A DNA stretch of 47,574 bases from positions 1 through 47,574 of the forward strand of contig JAKBYX010000014.1 of NCBI GenBank assembly GCA_021840255.1. The letters are read 5' to 3'. Shown here piece by piece: positions 8,274 to 16,503 of the stretch (position 1 is its first letter; every line of letters begins with the position of its first letter). A program made the position numbers and the translations under genes. The notes under the pieces were generated by a model. The model saw only the letters and a program-made list of their open reading frames with translations. It searched no databases and had not been told where the DNA came from. This stretch comes from Nitrospirota bacterium. Lineage in GTDB: Bacteria > Nitrospirota > Thermodesulfovibrionia > Thermodesulfovibrionales > JdFR-88.

Positions 8274-8807
8274 ATGGCGGGTGTGAGCATGGCGCAATTA
8301 AGGAAATTCTTTCCGGCGCTGCTTCTTCTGGGAGCGGCCCTGTCGGCGTTTTCGATAAAGCAAAGGGCGAATGAACCCGGCCCGCAGAAACAGGCGGAAT
8401 ACCGCTCCTCGCTGTCAGATATAAACGTATTGAATATCGTTGACGGCAGGACGCTATGGTCCGCCACCTCGAAGAAGGCGGTTTTTTCCGGCGATGGAGG
8501 CACTGCAAGCCTTAGCGGCGTGGCGATAAACATACCCGCTGAAAATGCGCAGCTTACGGCCACCGGGGGGCAATATGACATGGACACCGGCATGCTTTCC
8601 CTGACCGGGGAAATTAACAGCCGGGTAAAAGGGTTCGATGTTAAAACCAGCTCCATGCAGATCGTGCCGGGCGGAAAGCTCAATACCGGAAGCAACGATA
8701 TGGTCCTGCTCAGGAAAAAAGGTATCATGATACAGGGCCGCGGACTCGAGGCAAATCAGAAAAAAAATGTGAGGTTGGACAGGAATGTCAAGGCGATCTT
8801 TTACTAG
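8274..8807 (+). CDS. lptC: LPS export system periplasmic protein LptC
   Basis: A 177-residue protein with one N-terminal hydrophobic helix (FFPALLLLGAALSAFSI) and a beta-strand-rich periplasmic domain of the LptC/OstA-like jellyroll type. LptC forms the inner-membrane part of the bridge that passes lipopolysaccharide from LptB2FG to LptA. Sequence conservation in this family is low; the call leans on topology, the LSLTGEINSRVKGFDVKTSSM-type repeats and the invariant position before lptA and lptB. The ATG at 8274 has AAGG upstream; an in-frame ATG at 8289 is an alternative. It overlaps lptA by 23 bases. Confidence 0.82.
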   Translation: MAGVSMAQLRKFFPALLLLGAALSAFSIKQRANEPGPQKQAEYRSSLSDINVLNIVDGRTLWSATSKKAVFSGDGGTASLSGVAINIPAENAQLTATGGQYDMDTGMLSLTGEINSRVKGFDVKTSSMQIVPGGKLNTGSNDMVLLRKKGIMIQGRGLEANQKKNVRLDRNVKAIFY

Positions 8808-9294
8808 CATATTTGTCTTTATGCTGCTTATGGTTTTTTCCTTTGTTTCCCTTTGGCCCGGACAAAATATCTGGGCTCAGGCTGCCTCCCAGGGGCAGGG
8901 AAAAACCGGGGCAACCGTAAAAAAAGGGCCTATCATTATAACCTCCGATACGCTTTCCGCGGACCAGTCCACTCATACCGCCGTTTTCGAAGGAAGGGTG
9001 GCGGCCAAAAATGACGGCATGGAGCTGTTCGCGGACAAGATGGTGGTGCACTACAATGAAGTGGGCGGGGTGAAGACCATAGACGCAAAAGGCAGCGTGA
9101 AGCTCATCAAGGAAGGACGCGTGGTGACCGCGGGGCAGGCTCATTTTGACAAGGCCAGCGACAGCATACTTTTCAGCGAAAATCCGAAGATAGTCCAGGC
9201 CAGGACCGAGGTCACCGGAACAACCATTACCTACTATGTCTCCACGGACAAGATGGACGTCAAAAACAGCAAGGTCTACATAGAAGGAAAATGA
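8785..9294 (+). CDS. lptA: LPS transport periplasmic protein LptA
   Basis: This 169-residue protein has a cleavable-looking signal peptide (SIFVFMLLMVFSFVSLW, cleavage near AQA) followed by an OstA/LptA domain: the segments IIITSDTLSADQSTHTAVFE, MELFADKMVVHYNE and IDAKGSVKLIKEGRVVTAG are typical beta-jellyroll strands. LptA oligomerises across the periplasm and carries LPS from LptC to LptD. Its start lies inside lptC, and its stop overlaps lptB by ATGA, so the three subunits are translationally coupled. lptD, lptE, lptF and lptG are not in the window. Confidence 0.92.
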   Translation: MSRRSFTSIFVFMLLMVFSFVSLWPGQNIWAQAASQGQGKTGATVKKGPIIITSDTLSADQSTHTAVFEGRVAAKNDGMELFADKMVVHYNEVGGVKTIDAKGSVKLIKEGRVVTAGQAHFDKASDSILFSENPKIVQARTEVTGTTITYYVSTDKMDVKNSKVYIEGK

Positions 9295-10025
9295 CGGAAA
9301 AACGCGTCCTCAAGGCAACGGATATCACCAAAAAATACGGCCGCCGCACCGTGGTGAAAGGCATAAGCGTGGAGGTGCGCTCCGGCGAGACGGTGGGCCT
9401 TCTTGGTCCGAACGGGGCCGGCAAGACCACGAGCTTCTATGTGATTGCGGGCCTGCTCAGGCCGGAGGGTGGCAAGGTGGAGCTTGACGGCGAGGACATC
9501 AGCTTTATGCCCATGTACCAGAGGGCGCGCAAGGGCATAAGCTATCTCCCGCAGGAGCCTTCCATATTCAGAAAACTTACGGTGAGGGAGAACCTGCGCT
9601 CGGTCCTTGAGATAACCAACGGCCGGGGAAAGGCAGAAATAGAGGACCGGGTGGACACTCTCCTGGCCGAGTTCAATCTTGGCAATTTTGCCGAACGTGA
9701 AGGGTTCAGGCTTTCGGGCGGCGAACGGCGGAGGACCGAAATAGCCCGCTCCATAGCTACAGGGCCCGGCTTCATGCTGTTCGACGAACCTTTCACCGGG
9801 ATCGACCCAATTGCTATAATAGAATTGAAAAAGATGCTAGGATATTTAAAAGACAAAGGCCTGGGGATACTGATAACCGACCACAACGTCAGGGAGACGC
9901 TGTCTATAACGGACAGGGCTTACATAATAAGCGACGGGAAGATCCTGTTCGAAGGGACCCCCGAAAAGCTCATCGCGGAACCCAGGGTCAGGGAAACGTA
10001 TCTCGGGCAGGAATTCAGGCTCTAG
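9291..10025 (+). CDS. lptB: LPS export ABC transporter ATPase LptB
   Basis: A 244-residue cytoplasmic ATPase that powers LPS extraction by LptB2FG. Walker A GPNGAGKTT, Q-loop region YLPQEPSIFRKLTV, signature LSGGERRRTEIARS, Walker B FMLFDEPFTGIDP and the switch His in LITDHNVRETL are all intact. The LPQEPSIFRKL segment and the DHNVRETL end distinguish LptB from LivF/LivG-type ATPases. It starts four bases inside lptA, and rpoN begins two bases after its stop, the lptB-rpoN linkage seen in many proteobacteria. Confidence 0.97.
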   Translation: MTEKRVLKATDITKKYGRRTVVKGISVEVRSGETVGLLGPNGAGKTTSFYVIAGLLRPEGGKVELDGEDISFMPMYQRARKGISYLPQEPSIFRKLTVRENLRSVLEITNGRGKAEIEDRVDTLLAEFNLGNFAEREGFRLSGGERRRTEIARSIATGPGFMLFDEPFTGIDPIAIIELKKMLGYLKDKGLGILITDHNVRETLSITDRAYIISDGKILFEGTPEKLIAEPRVRETYLGQEFRL

Positions 10026-10027
10026 AA

Positions 10028-11491
10028 ATGGCGCTCGATAACCGTCTTGAAATAAGGCTCCTTCAGAAGCTTATCCTTACCCCCCAGCTTCAGCAAGCGA
10101 TCAAACTCCTGCAGATGCCCCAGTTGGAACTTTCCCAGTCCCTGACCAACGAGCTTATGGAAAACCCTTTTCTGGAGGAAGTGGCTGAAGAGATCGCTTC
10201 CCTGGACGAGGACCCCGAAGGCCGCGAGGCGGCGGAGGCTGAGTCAGGGCTTGAACAGGAGCCGGAATCCGACTATTCCGAAGCCCCGCTTGAAAAGCTC
10301 ATGAACATGACCGAAACAGACGATTATTTTGAGGAGCGTGGGTTCGACGGGAGAGACCTGGGTTACTTCAATCCCGGCACCGTCGCGCAGCCCTCTTTTG
10401 AGAGCTTCGTAAGCAAGGAAGGCGACCTGCAGGACCATCTGCTGTGGCAATTAAGGCTCTCCCCGGTAGAAGGCAGGATCAGGGAAGCCGCGGAGGTGGT
10501 GATCGGGAACCTTGATGAGAACGGATACCTGCAAGCCACTGTCGAGGACATCGCGGGCATGGCGGGCTGCACCGTGGAAGAGGCCGGACAGGTACTGAAA
10601 CTCGTCCAGAGTTTCGATCCCACGGGGGTCGGCGCCCGGGACCTGCAGGAATGCCTTCTCTTGCAGCTGGACAGCCTGGGCCTCCGGGGAAGCCTGGTAG
10701 AGTCCCTGATCACGAATAACCTCCACGACCTTGAGAAAAAAAGATACAACCAGATCGCAAAACAGTATAACTGCGGAACCGATGAGGTCCTTGCCGCCGT
10801 CAAGGTGATAGAGAAACTGGAGCCGAAGCCCGGGAGGAACTATTCCAACGCCAGCCCGGTTTATGTAACACCCGATGTGTTCGTCGTGAAGAGCGAGGGA
10901 GAGTTCCACATAATCCTTAATGATGAGGGGCTGCCCAAGCTCAGGCTCACGCACCTTTACAAAAAGCTCATCTCCCAGAAAAACAGCCTCCAAAAAGAGG
11001 AAAAGCAGTTCATCGATGAAAAACTGAACCAGGCGAAATGGCTGTTAAAGAGCCTGGACCAGAGGAACAGAACCATATACAAGGTCGCGGAAAGCATACT
11101 GAATTTCCAGCGCGATTTCTTTGAAAAAGGGAGAAGCCAGTTAAAACCCCTTAACCTGAGGGACATGGCAACAGAGCTCGGGCTGCATGAAAGCACCATA
11201 AGCAGGGCCACCTCAAGCAAGTACCTGGCCTGCGACCGCGGGCTTTTCAGCCTTAAATTCTTTTTCTCGGGCGGAGTGCAGGGCAGCAACGGTAAGGTCT
11301 CCTCCACATCGGTCAAGGACCTGATAAAAAAGATGGTGTTGGAGGAAGACACTCAAAAACCCTTAAGCGACCAGGAAATCGTGGCCTTATGCAAAGGCAG
11401 CGGGATAGAGATAGCAAGACGGACCGTCGCAAAATACCGTAATGAGCTCAAGATAGCGCCTCAGAGCCAGAGAAAGCGGTTCAATCAATAA
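10028..11491 (+). CDS. rpoN: RNA polymerase sigma-54 factor
   Basis: Sigma-54 directs RNA polymerase to -24/-12 promoters that need AAA+ activators. Region I is the Gln/Leu-rich start (LTPQLQQAIKLLQMPQLEL), an acidic region II follows (about residues 55-105), then the core-binding domain and the C-terminal RpoN box ARRTVAKYRNEL, very close to the consensus ARRTVAKYRE. At 487 residues it is full length. It sits immediately after lptB. No activator gene with an AAA+ domain occurs in the window. The two hairpin repeats just downstream separate it from hpf. Confidence 0.97.
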   Translation: MALDNRLEIRLLQKLILTPQLQQAIKLLQMPQLELSQSLTNELMENPFLEEVAEEIASLDEDPEGREAAEAESGLEQEPESDYSEAPLEKLMNMTETDDYFEERGFDGRDLGYFNPGTVAQPSFESFVSKEGDLQDHLLWQLRLSPVEGRIREAAEVVIGNLDENGYLQATVEDIAGMAGCTVEEAGQVLKLVQSFDPTGVGARDLQECLLLQLDSLGLRGSLVESLITNNLHDLEKKRYNQIAKQYNCGTDEVLAAVKVIEKLEPKPGRNYSNASPVYVTPDVFVVKSEGEFHIILNDEGLPKLRLTHLYKKLISQKNSLQKEEKQFIDEKLNQAKWLLKSLDQRNRTIYKVAESILNFQRDFFEKGRSQLKPLNLRDMATELGLHESTISRATSSKYLACDRGLFSLKFFFSGGVQGSNGKVSSTSVKDLIKKMVLEEDTQKPLSDQEIVALCKGSGIEIARRTVAKYRNELKIAPQSQRKRFNQ

Positions 11492-11492
11492 T

Positions 11493-11568
11493 ATGGATAG
11501 CGAGCGTACTTTGGAGCGAGCGAGTCAAATAATTAAAATCCTTACATTCGATGCCCGCAGGGCATAAA
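11493..11568 (+). repeat. Hairpin repeat unit, copy 1
   Basis: First of two adjacent units between rpoN and hpf. It contains ATGGATAGCGAGCGTAC, a second AGCGAGT-like block, then CCTTACATTCG and a perfect hairpin ATGCCC-GCA-GGGCAT (11551-11565) followed by AAA. Copy 2 begins directly after it, so the units are tandem. Confidence 0.85.
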
Positions 11569-11652
11569 ATGGATAGCGAGCGTACCCCAAAGGGCAAGCG
11601 AGTGAATGCAATCAATGTTGATACCTTACATTCGATGCCCGCAGGGCATAAA
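11569..11652 (+). repeat. Hairpin repeat unit, copy 2
   Basis: Same layout as copy 1: ATGGATAGCGAGCGTAC, AAGCGAGTGAAT, a variable centre, CCTTACATTCG and the identical hairpin ATGCCC-GCA-GGGCAT (11635-11649) with AAA after it. It ends about 20 bases before the hpf start, so its hairpin would lie close to the hpf ribosome site in a read-through mRNA. Confidence 0.85.
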
Positions 11653-11672
11653 TCCAGGAGGGAAATTTTGAA

Positions 11673-12194
11673 ATGAACATAGTAACGTCTGCAAGGCATC
11701 TTGAACTTACCCCGGCGCTGAAAAATTACGCGGAGGAAAAGGTCGCGAAATTCGACCGGTATCTGACTAACGTATCGGAAGCGAAGGTCACCCTTATCCT
11801 GGAGAAGAACGTCCATAAGGCGGAGATACTGTTAAACGTAAACGGCATCCTTATATGGGCGGAAAGCTCCACCGGGGACATCTATTCCTCCATCGATGAG
11901 GTGATAGACAAGCTGGACATGCAGGTCAAGAAATACAAAGGGAAGCTCACCTCCCACAGGAAAGGCGAAAGCGACAAGACCGCCGTGGGCGCTTCCGCCC
12001 CCGTGGATGAAGGCGGCAGGATAATAAAAACCAAGCGCTTCGGCATAAAACCGATGACCCCGGAGGAGGCCTCCCTTCAGATGGAGCTTCTGGACAAGAA
12101 CTTTTTCATCTTCACCGATGCCTCAACCGGGCAGATAAATGTTATTTACAAACGCAATGACGGCAATTACGGCCTCATCGAACCGACAAAATGA
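11673..12194 (+). CDS. hpf: Long-form ribosome hibernation promoting factor
   Basis: A 173-residue protein of the long HPF/RaiA class. The N-terminal S30AE domain (about residues 1-105, starting NIVTSARHLELTPALKNYAE) binds the 30S decoding centre. The C-terminal domain (about 118-173, KRFGIKPMTPEEASLQMELL to NVIYKRNDGNYGLIEP) dimerises so that two 70S ribosomes pair as inactive 100S. A strong GGAGG lies upstream of the ATG. Position after rpoN and before rapZ is the classic arrangement. The two hairpin repeats upstream may give it separate regulation, but I see no clear promoter. Confidence 0.95.
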   Translation: MNIVTSARHLELTPALKNYAEEKVAKFDRYLTNVSEAKVTLILEKNVHKAEILLNVNGILIWAESSTGDIYSSIDEVIDKLDMQVKKYKGKLTSHRKGESDKTAVGASAPVDEGGRIIKTKRFGIKPMTPEEASLQMELLDKNFFIFTDASTGQINVIYKRNDGNYGLIEPTK

Positions 12195-13095
12195 TGCCCG
12201 CGCAAAAAAGGGAAAGCCCGGGAAGGAAGGCGGAAATATCCAGGAGCATCCGGGAAAAAAGCCGTTTATAGTAGTAATTACGGGGCTTTCAGGCTCCGGC
12301 AAGACTCTGGCTCTGAGGGCCATAGAGGACAGCGGTTTTTTTTGCGTTGACAACCTTCCACCGGAGTTCATTGAAGAGTTCGCGAAAGTGGCCGCGGACA
12401 GGAAAGACGTGGCCAACGTGGGGATAGGGATAGACATAAGGGAACGCGGGTTTCTCCAGGGAATGGATGCCGCCATCGACTCCCTGCGCAAAAGCCACAG
12501 GATAATGATCATCTTCCTGGAGGCCTCAAGGGACGTCATAATACGCAGGTTCAAGGAGTCCAGGAGGCCCCACCCTCTCCATGGCGAGAGCATCGAGGAC
12601 AGCATCGATACCGAAATGGTTGTCCTCAGGTCCATGCGGGAGCAGGCCGACAGGATCATCGACACCACGGCACTGACCCCGCATCAGCTCCGGGCACTGA
12701 TAACTTCTCTCCTTGGCCTTAAAGGCTCCGGCTTCCGGGTGCTGGTCACTTCCTTCGGGTTCAAGTTCGGGGTGCCCCAGAACGCGGACCTCGTCTTCGA
12801 TGCCAGGTTCCTGCCCAACCCTTTTTTCGTTGATGAGCTCAAGAGCCTCTCGGGGCTCGACGAGCCGGTAAAAAAATTTGTCACCGCCCAGCCGCTTGCC
12901 ATGGACTTCATAAAAAGACTCGAAGACCTTCTGCAGTTTCTCATCCCGCAATATATGGGTGAAGGAAAGTCCTCTCTTACCATCGCGATAGGGTGCACCG
13001 GCGGAAGACACCGCTCACCGGTCCTGGCGGAGATAATGGCCGCCAGACTGGCAAAGCCGGGCGTGCCTGTAAACGTTTCCCACAGAGACTTGTAA
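12139..13095 (+). CDS. rapZ: RapZ/YvcJ-family nucleotide-binding protein
   Basis: P-loop protein of the RapZ family (YvcJ in Bacillus). Walker A is GLSGSGKT; DNLPPEFI, GIDIRERGF and the C-terminal GCTGGRHRSPVLAEIMA and VSHRDL are family blocks. In E. coli RapZ senses glucosamine 6-phosphate and delivers the small RNA GlmZ to RNase E; the role elsewhere is less clear. The reading frame opens at 12139 or 12157 within the end of hpf. No conventional start exists between there and the Walker A, so it carries a polar N-terminal extension of about 40 residues. Which of the two starts is used is uncertain. Confidence 0.93.
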   Translation: MLFTNAMTAITASSNRQNDARAKKGKPGKEGGNIQEHPGKKPFIVVITGLSGSGKTLALRAIEDSGFFCVDNLPPEFIEEFAKVAADRKDVANVGIGIDIRERGFLQGMDAAIDSLRKSHRIMIIFLEASRDVIIRRFKESRRPHPLHGESIEDSIDTEMVVLRSMREQADRIIDTTALTPHQLRALITSLLGLKGSGFRVLVTSFGFKFGVPQNADLVFDARFLPNPFFVDELKSLSGLDEPVKKFVTAQPLAMDFIKRLEDLLQFLIPQYMGEGKSSLTIAIGCTGGRHRSPVLAEIMAARLAKPGVPVNVSHRDL

Positions 13096-13097
13096 GA

Positions 13098-14024
13098 ATG
13101 CATTTCACGCTCCAGCCGGGTGACGAGACCCAACGGCTTGACACCCTGGTGGCGGCAAGGGCGGGGATCACCCGGTCCCAGGCCAAAAGGCTCATCGGCC
13201 TTGGGAAGGTCCTTGTGAACGGAACCCCCGCTGCAAAGGCGGGAGAAAAACCGGGAGAAAACGCGGTAGTGGAAGTGGAGGTCCCCGGCCCCTCGCAGGA
13301 CGTCCTGAAGCCGGAGCCTCAGCCTTTGTCCCTTGCCTATGTGGACGATTACCTGGCCGTTGTTGACAAGCCCGCGGGCATGGTGGTGTATCCGGGGGCC
13401 GGCCACCCGGAAGGGACCCTTTTAAACGTCCTGGCACACCATACGGGGAAGCTTGCGTCAATAGGCGGCCCCCTGCGGCCGGGCGTCGTGCACAGGCTGG
13501 ATAAGGACACAAGCGGCCTCATGGTCGTGGCGCTGGAAGACAATGCGTACTACGGACTCCTTGAGCAGTTCAGGACCCGCTCGATCAAGCGCATGTATGA
13601 GGCGCTCATATGGGGCGCGCCCAAAGAAAACGAAGGCACTATAACGCTTGCCATAGGCCGCTCCGGGACTGACAGGAAAAAAATGTCCACCCGCACCAGG
13701 AGAGGAAAAGAGGCCGTGACCAGGTGGAAGGCACTGCGGAGATTCAGAAACGCCAGCCTTATCCAGGCGGTGCTCGGCACCGGCAGGACGCACCAGATAA
13801 GGGTGCATCTTGCCTCCCTGGGCCATCCCGTGCTGGGAGACAGGACATACGGGCGGAAGACCTCCATAGAGCTTGGCGGGCGCAAGGTCATGGTCCCCAG
13901 GCAGATGCTTCACGCAAAGACCCTTGGTTTCATTCATCCGGTCACGGGGGAACCCATGGAATTTGAGGCCCCGCTGCCGCCCGACATGGCGGAAATGCTT
14001 GAAAGGCTGGAGGCCGATCAGTGA
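13098..14024 (+). CDS. rluD: RluA/RluD-family 23S rRNA pseudouridine synthase
   Basis: A 308-residue protein with an N-terminal S4 RNA-binding domain (about residues 14-70, TLVAARAGITRSQAKRLI) and a pseudouridine synthase domain. The catalytic block is GVVHRLDKDTSGLMVVAL, with the essential Asp; RTHQIRVHLASLGHPVLGD follows. Architecture fits RluD (helix 69 of 23S rRNA), but RluC and RluA-like paralogues look similar, so the exact target is inferred. The ATG is two bases after the rapZ stop. Its TGA overlaps the next ATG by one base. Confidence 0.88.
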   Translation: MHFTLQPGDETQRLDTLVAARAGITRSQAKRLIGLGKVLVNGTPAAKAGEKPGENAVVEVEVPGPSQDVLKPEPQPLSLAYVDDYLAVVDKPAGMVVYPGAGHPEGTLLNVLAHHTGKLASIGGPLRPGVVHRLDKDTSGLMVVALEDNAYYGLLEQFRTRSIKRMYEALIWGAPKENEGTITLAIGRSGTDRKKMSTRTRRGKEAVTRWKALRRFRNASLIQAVLGTGRTHQIRVHLASLGHPVLGDRTYGRKTSIELGGRKVMVPRQMLHAKTLGFIHPVTGEPMEFEAPLPPDMAEMLERLEADQ

Positions 14025-14605
14025 TGAAGCGCGCCCTTTTTTTGTCTGTGCTGGCCGCTACCCTGCTTTTTTCCTTTTTTAACTTTAAAACCGCACTTGC
14101 CCTGCCGGTGGATGTGACAGGCCTTTGCTTCTCACCCAACGGCGGCTGCACAAGGCTGGTTGTAAACCGCATCGATCAGGCATCGGGCAGCGTCTGGGTA
14201 ATGTCCTACAGTTTTACGTCCGCCCCTATCGCCAAGGCCCTGTTGCGGGCCAGGAGGCGCGGCGTGGATGTGCAGGTCGTAATGGACCGAGACGAGGAAG
14301 AAAGGCTGCCTTACGAAGTCCGCATGCTCATTGAACGGGGCGTACCAGTTTATGTGGACAGGGAGGCGGGCATATTTCATGACAAGGTGATGATCATAGA
14401 CGGCAACACGGTGATCACTGGCAGCATGAACTGGACAAAGGCGGGGGAGCACTACAACGCCGAGAACCTGATCGTGCTCAAGTCACGGAAACTTGCCGCG
14501 TATTACCTCAAAAATTTCCAGCTCCATGAAGCCGCTTCCGTGAGGGTCCAAAACGTGCCCGCAAGGCAGCCGGGCCCTTCCAAATGGTTCTTTAAAAAAT
14601 GGTAG
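14024..14605 (+). CDS. Exported phospholipase D-family nuclease (Nuc-like)
   Basis: A protein of about 193 residues with a signal peptide (ALFLSVLAATLLFSFFNF) and a single HKD motif, HDKVMIIDGNTVITGSMNWT near residue 121. One motif per chain is typical of the Nuc-type PLD endonucleases, which form their active site as a dimer. Related proteins are plasmid-encoded secreted nucleases and mitochondrial PLD6-like proteins, so phosphodiesterase or nuclease activity in the periplasm is the best guess. ATG at 14024 overlaps the rluD stop (TGATG); a GTG one codon earlier is possible. It is the last gene of this plus-strand run. Confidence 0.85.
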   Translation: MKRALFLSVLAATLLFSFFNFKTALALPVDVTGLCFSPNGGCTRLVVNRIDQASGSVWVMSYSFTSAPIAKALLRARRRGVDVQVVMDRDEEERLPYEVRMLIERGVPVYVDREAGIFHDKVMIIDGNTVITGSMNWTKAGEHYNAENLIVLKSRKLAAYYLKNFQLHEAASVRVQNVPARQPGPSKWFFKKW

Positions 14606-14917
14606 ACGTACCATATGCCAAATAGTACACGGCTTTTTTTGTAGTATCGACTAGCGCTCCCATTTTTTCCGCTTCATTTTTGGCAATTTTGGAAATGCAT
14701 ATTTTCAAAGCTAATCCTTCTTTTTTGCCGTCGCCACGCCGCATACGGCATGACCTGAGCTCATGATAAAGTCAACATGAACTGTTTGTGTGGCCAATTT
14801 CATAGGCAGGCGGATTATGATAAGGGCTGGAGGGGCCTTTTTAATGGCCGAAACCGGAAAGGAGTTTTTTGTTTTTCTTAGCCTGGGGTGTTTATTGAAC
14901 GTTTTAAAATTGAACAC
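14592..14917 (-). pseudogene. Frameshifted small ORF, unknown function
   Basis: The minus strand holds a frame from a GTG at 14917 (or ATG at 14803) to a TAG at 14711-14713, and a second frame that continues from the same place to a TAA at 14592-14594. A -1 shift in the run of six A at 14721-14726 joins them. The joined C-terminal part (...GHAVCGVATAKK|EGLALKICIS... ending near AVYYLAYGTSTIF) reads like real protein. The break coincides with A_AAA_AAG in the correct phase. It could be a decayed gene, a sequencing error, or programmed frameshifting. I do not recognise the family, and it overlaps the end of the PLD gene by 14 bases on the opposite strand. Confidence 0.3.
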
Positions 14918-14990
14918 TTTGAACAGGTCAGGATAAAAAATACTTTAAAAACGTGGGGTTGTAATTTTCAGTCTGAACGAAAAACACAAA

Positions 14991-15067
14991 ATGGGCAGCG
15001 AGCGGCAAGCGAGCTAACTATGACAAATCAGAAATTCCTTACATTCGATTCCCGAAGGGAATAAAAA
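14991..15067 (+). repeat. Hairpin repeat unit, copy 3 (covarying)
   Basis: Third member of the repeat seen before hpf: ATGGGCAGCGAGCGG, AAGCGAGC, a variable centre, CCTTACATTCG, then the hairpin ATTCCC-GAA-GGGAAT (15048-15062) and an A run. Relative to copies 1 and 2, one G-C pair in the stem is replaced by T-A on both sides, so pairing is preserved. The rest of the 14918-15197 gap holds an isolated TATAAT at 15141 and no gene that I can see. Confidence 0.8.
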
Positions 15068-15197
15068 AGGGGACTGATCCTGCCCATATCCGATCCACTT
15101 CGCTCCCCCAAAAAATATGGCGGACGCACGAAAAAACAGCTATAATTTTTCCGATTGCCTTCTGCATTGAAATCCTGGTTTCACGGAGGACACATTC

Positions 15198-16271
15198 ATG
15201 ATGGATTCATCACTTGAACTTATAAGAGAGCTTACGGAGGCATCCGGGATCTCCGGCTATGAGCGGGAGGTGCGCGATATAATCCGCAGGCATTTAAGCG
15301 GCATTGCCGGCATAGAGCAGGACGGGCTTGGCAGCATAGTATGCAGCAGGAAGGGGGACTCCGACAGACCAAGGATCATGCTTGCCGGGCACATGGATGA
15401 AGTGGGTTTCATCGTCAAGCTTATAACCGATGAGGGGTTTTTGAGGTTCAGCACTGTTGGCGGGTGGTGGGGGCACGTGATGCTTGCCCAGCGCGTGCTC
15501 ATAAAAGGCCGCGCGGGAGATGTCATGGGGCTCATAGGTTCAAAGCCGCCCCACATACTTAACGAGGAAGACCGGAAAAAGCTCCAGGAGCCAAAGGACA
15601 TGTACATCGATGTGGGGGCCACGTCGGCGGAAGAGGTCAGGTCCCTTGGCATCCGCCCCGGAGACCCGGTGATCCCCGTCTGCCCGTTCACCGTGATGGG
15701 CACCGGAAAGACCTTCATGGGCAAGGCCTTTGACGACCGCATCGGCTGCGCCATGATGATAGACGTGATGAAGGGGCTTGTGGGCAAACGCCATCCAAAC
15801 ACATTGTACGCCGCAGGCACCGTCCAGGAGGAAGTGGGCCTCAGGGGAGCGCGCACCAGTTCCTGGGTGGTGGGGCCCGATGTGGGCATAACAATGGAGA
15901 TAGCGGTAGCGGGCGACGTACCGGGGATAAAAAAGGAAGAGGCTCAGGCGAAGCTTGGTAAAGGCCCGGTGATACTGATACAGGACGGCTCAATGATACC
16001 TAACCTGAAGCTCAGGGACCTGTTCATCGATACGGCGGAGGAGCTAAGTATCCCATATCAACTGGACGTCATGGAGAAGGGAGGCACGGACTCCGGGGCC
16101 ATACATCTGCACAGAAGCGGGGTGCCGAGCCTGGTTCTGGGCGTGCCTACCAGGCATATACACAGCCACGCGGGCATCATGCACCGGGAAGACTATCATC
16201 ACGCCGTACAACTGGTGACGGCCGTCGTCCAGCGGCTTGACGCCGCAACCGTTTCCGGACTGGTTGAATAG
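15198..16271 (+). CDS. M42-family metallo-aminopeptidase
   Basis: A 357-residue cytoplasmic protease of the M42 (glutamyl aminopeptidase / PepA / FrvX / TET) family, which forms large tetrahedral dodecamers that trim peptides. Binuclear metal ligands are visible: His in LAGHMDEVGFI, Asp in GKAFDDRIGCA, the catalytic Glu pair in TVQEEVGLRGA, Asp in EIAVAGDVPG, and His in RHIHSHAGI. The ATG at 15198 is preceded by GGAGG at good spacing. It stands alone between a repeat-containing gap and an intergenic region. Some members were once called endoglucanases (CelM); peptidase is the better-supported activity. Confidence 0.92.
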   Translation: MMDSSLELIRELTEASGISGYEREVRDIIRRHLSGIAGIEQDGLGSIVCSRKGDSDRPRIMLAGHMDEVGFIVKLITDEGFLRFSTVGGWWGHVMLAQRVLIKGRAGDVMGLIGSKPPHILNEEDRKKLQEPKDMYIDVGATSAEEVRSLGIRPGDPVIPVCPFTVMGTGKTFMGKAFDDRIGCAMMIDVMKGLVGKRHPNTLYAAGTVQEEVGLRGARTSSWVVGPDVGITMEIAVAGDVPGIKKEEAQAKLGKGPVILIQDGSMIPNLKLRDLFIDTAEELSIPYQLDVMEKGGTDSGAIHLHRSGVPSLVLGVPTRHIHSHAGIMHREDYHHAVQLVTAVVQRLDAATVSGLVE

Positions 16272-16332
16272 GAGGATGTGATTTTAAATAAAAAATCTAA
16301 TTCCAATTAATAATTGATTTCATAAAGAACAT

Positions 16333-16362
16333 TTGACATTGACACCGCACGGGCAATCTATT
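16333..16362 (+). promoter_or_regulatory. Candidate sigma-70-type promoter
   Basis: TTGACA at 16333-16338 with an 18-base spacer to TCTATT at 16357-16362. A second TTGACA follows at once (16339-16344), giving a tandem TTGACATTGACA. It would drive the lipoprotein gene at 16504, leaving a leader of about 135 bases. The -10 is only 4/6, so this is a weak call. Confidence 0.4.
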
Positions 16363-16503
16363 AGTCTTTTTCATGCTTTTTAAAAAAAACCCGGTGCCAT
16401 CCTGATTGCATCTATTTCCCTAAGCCCGCCCATTAACCGCCAGCCCACTTAACCGTTATAAACGAGCGCCCATGACGGGCAGATGAGGGGAGAAACAAAA
16501 AAC

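Noticed and set aside
14690..14720. Sigma-54-type (GG-N10-GC) promoter at TGGCAATTTTGGAAATGCA
   Set aside because: The GG to GC spacing is 13, not 10, and no suitable gene follows.
11493..15067. CRISPR array
   Set aside because: Only three repeat units, two adjacent and one 3.3 kb away, with no regular spacers and no cas genes.
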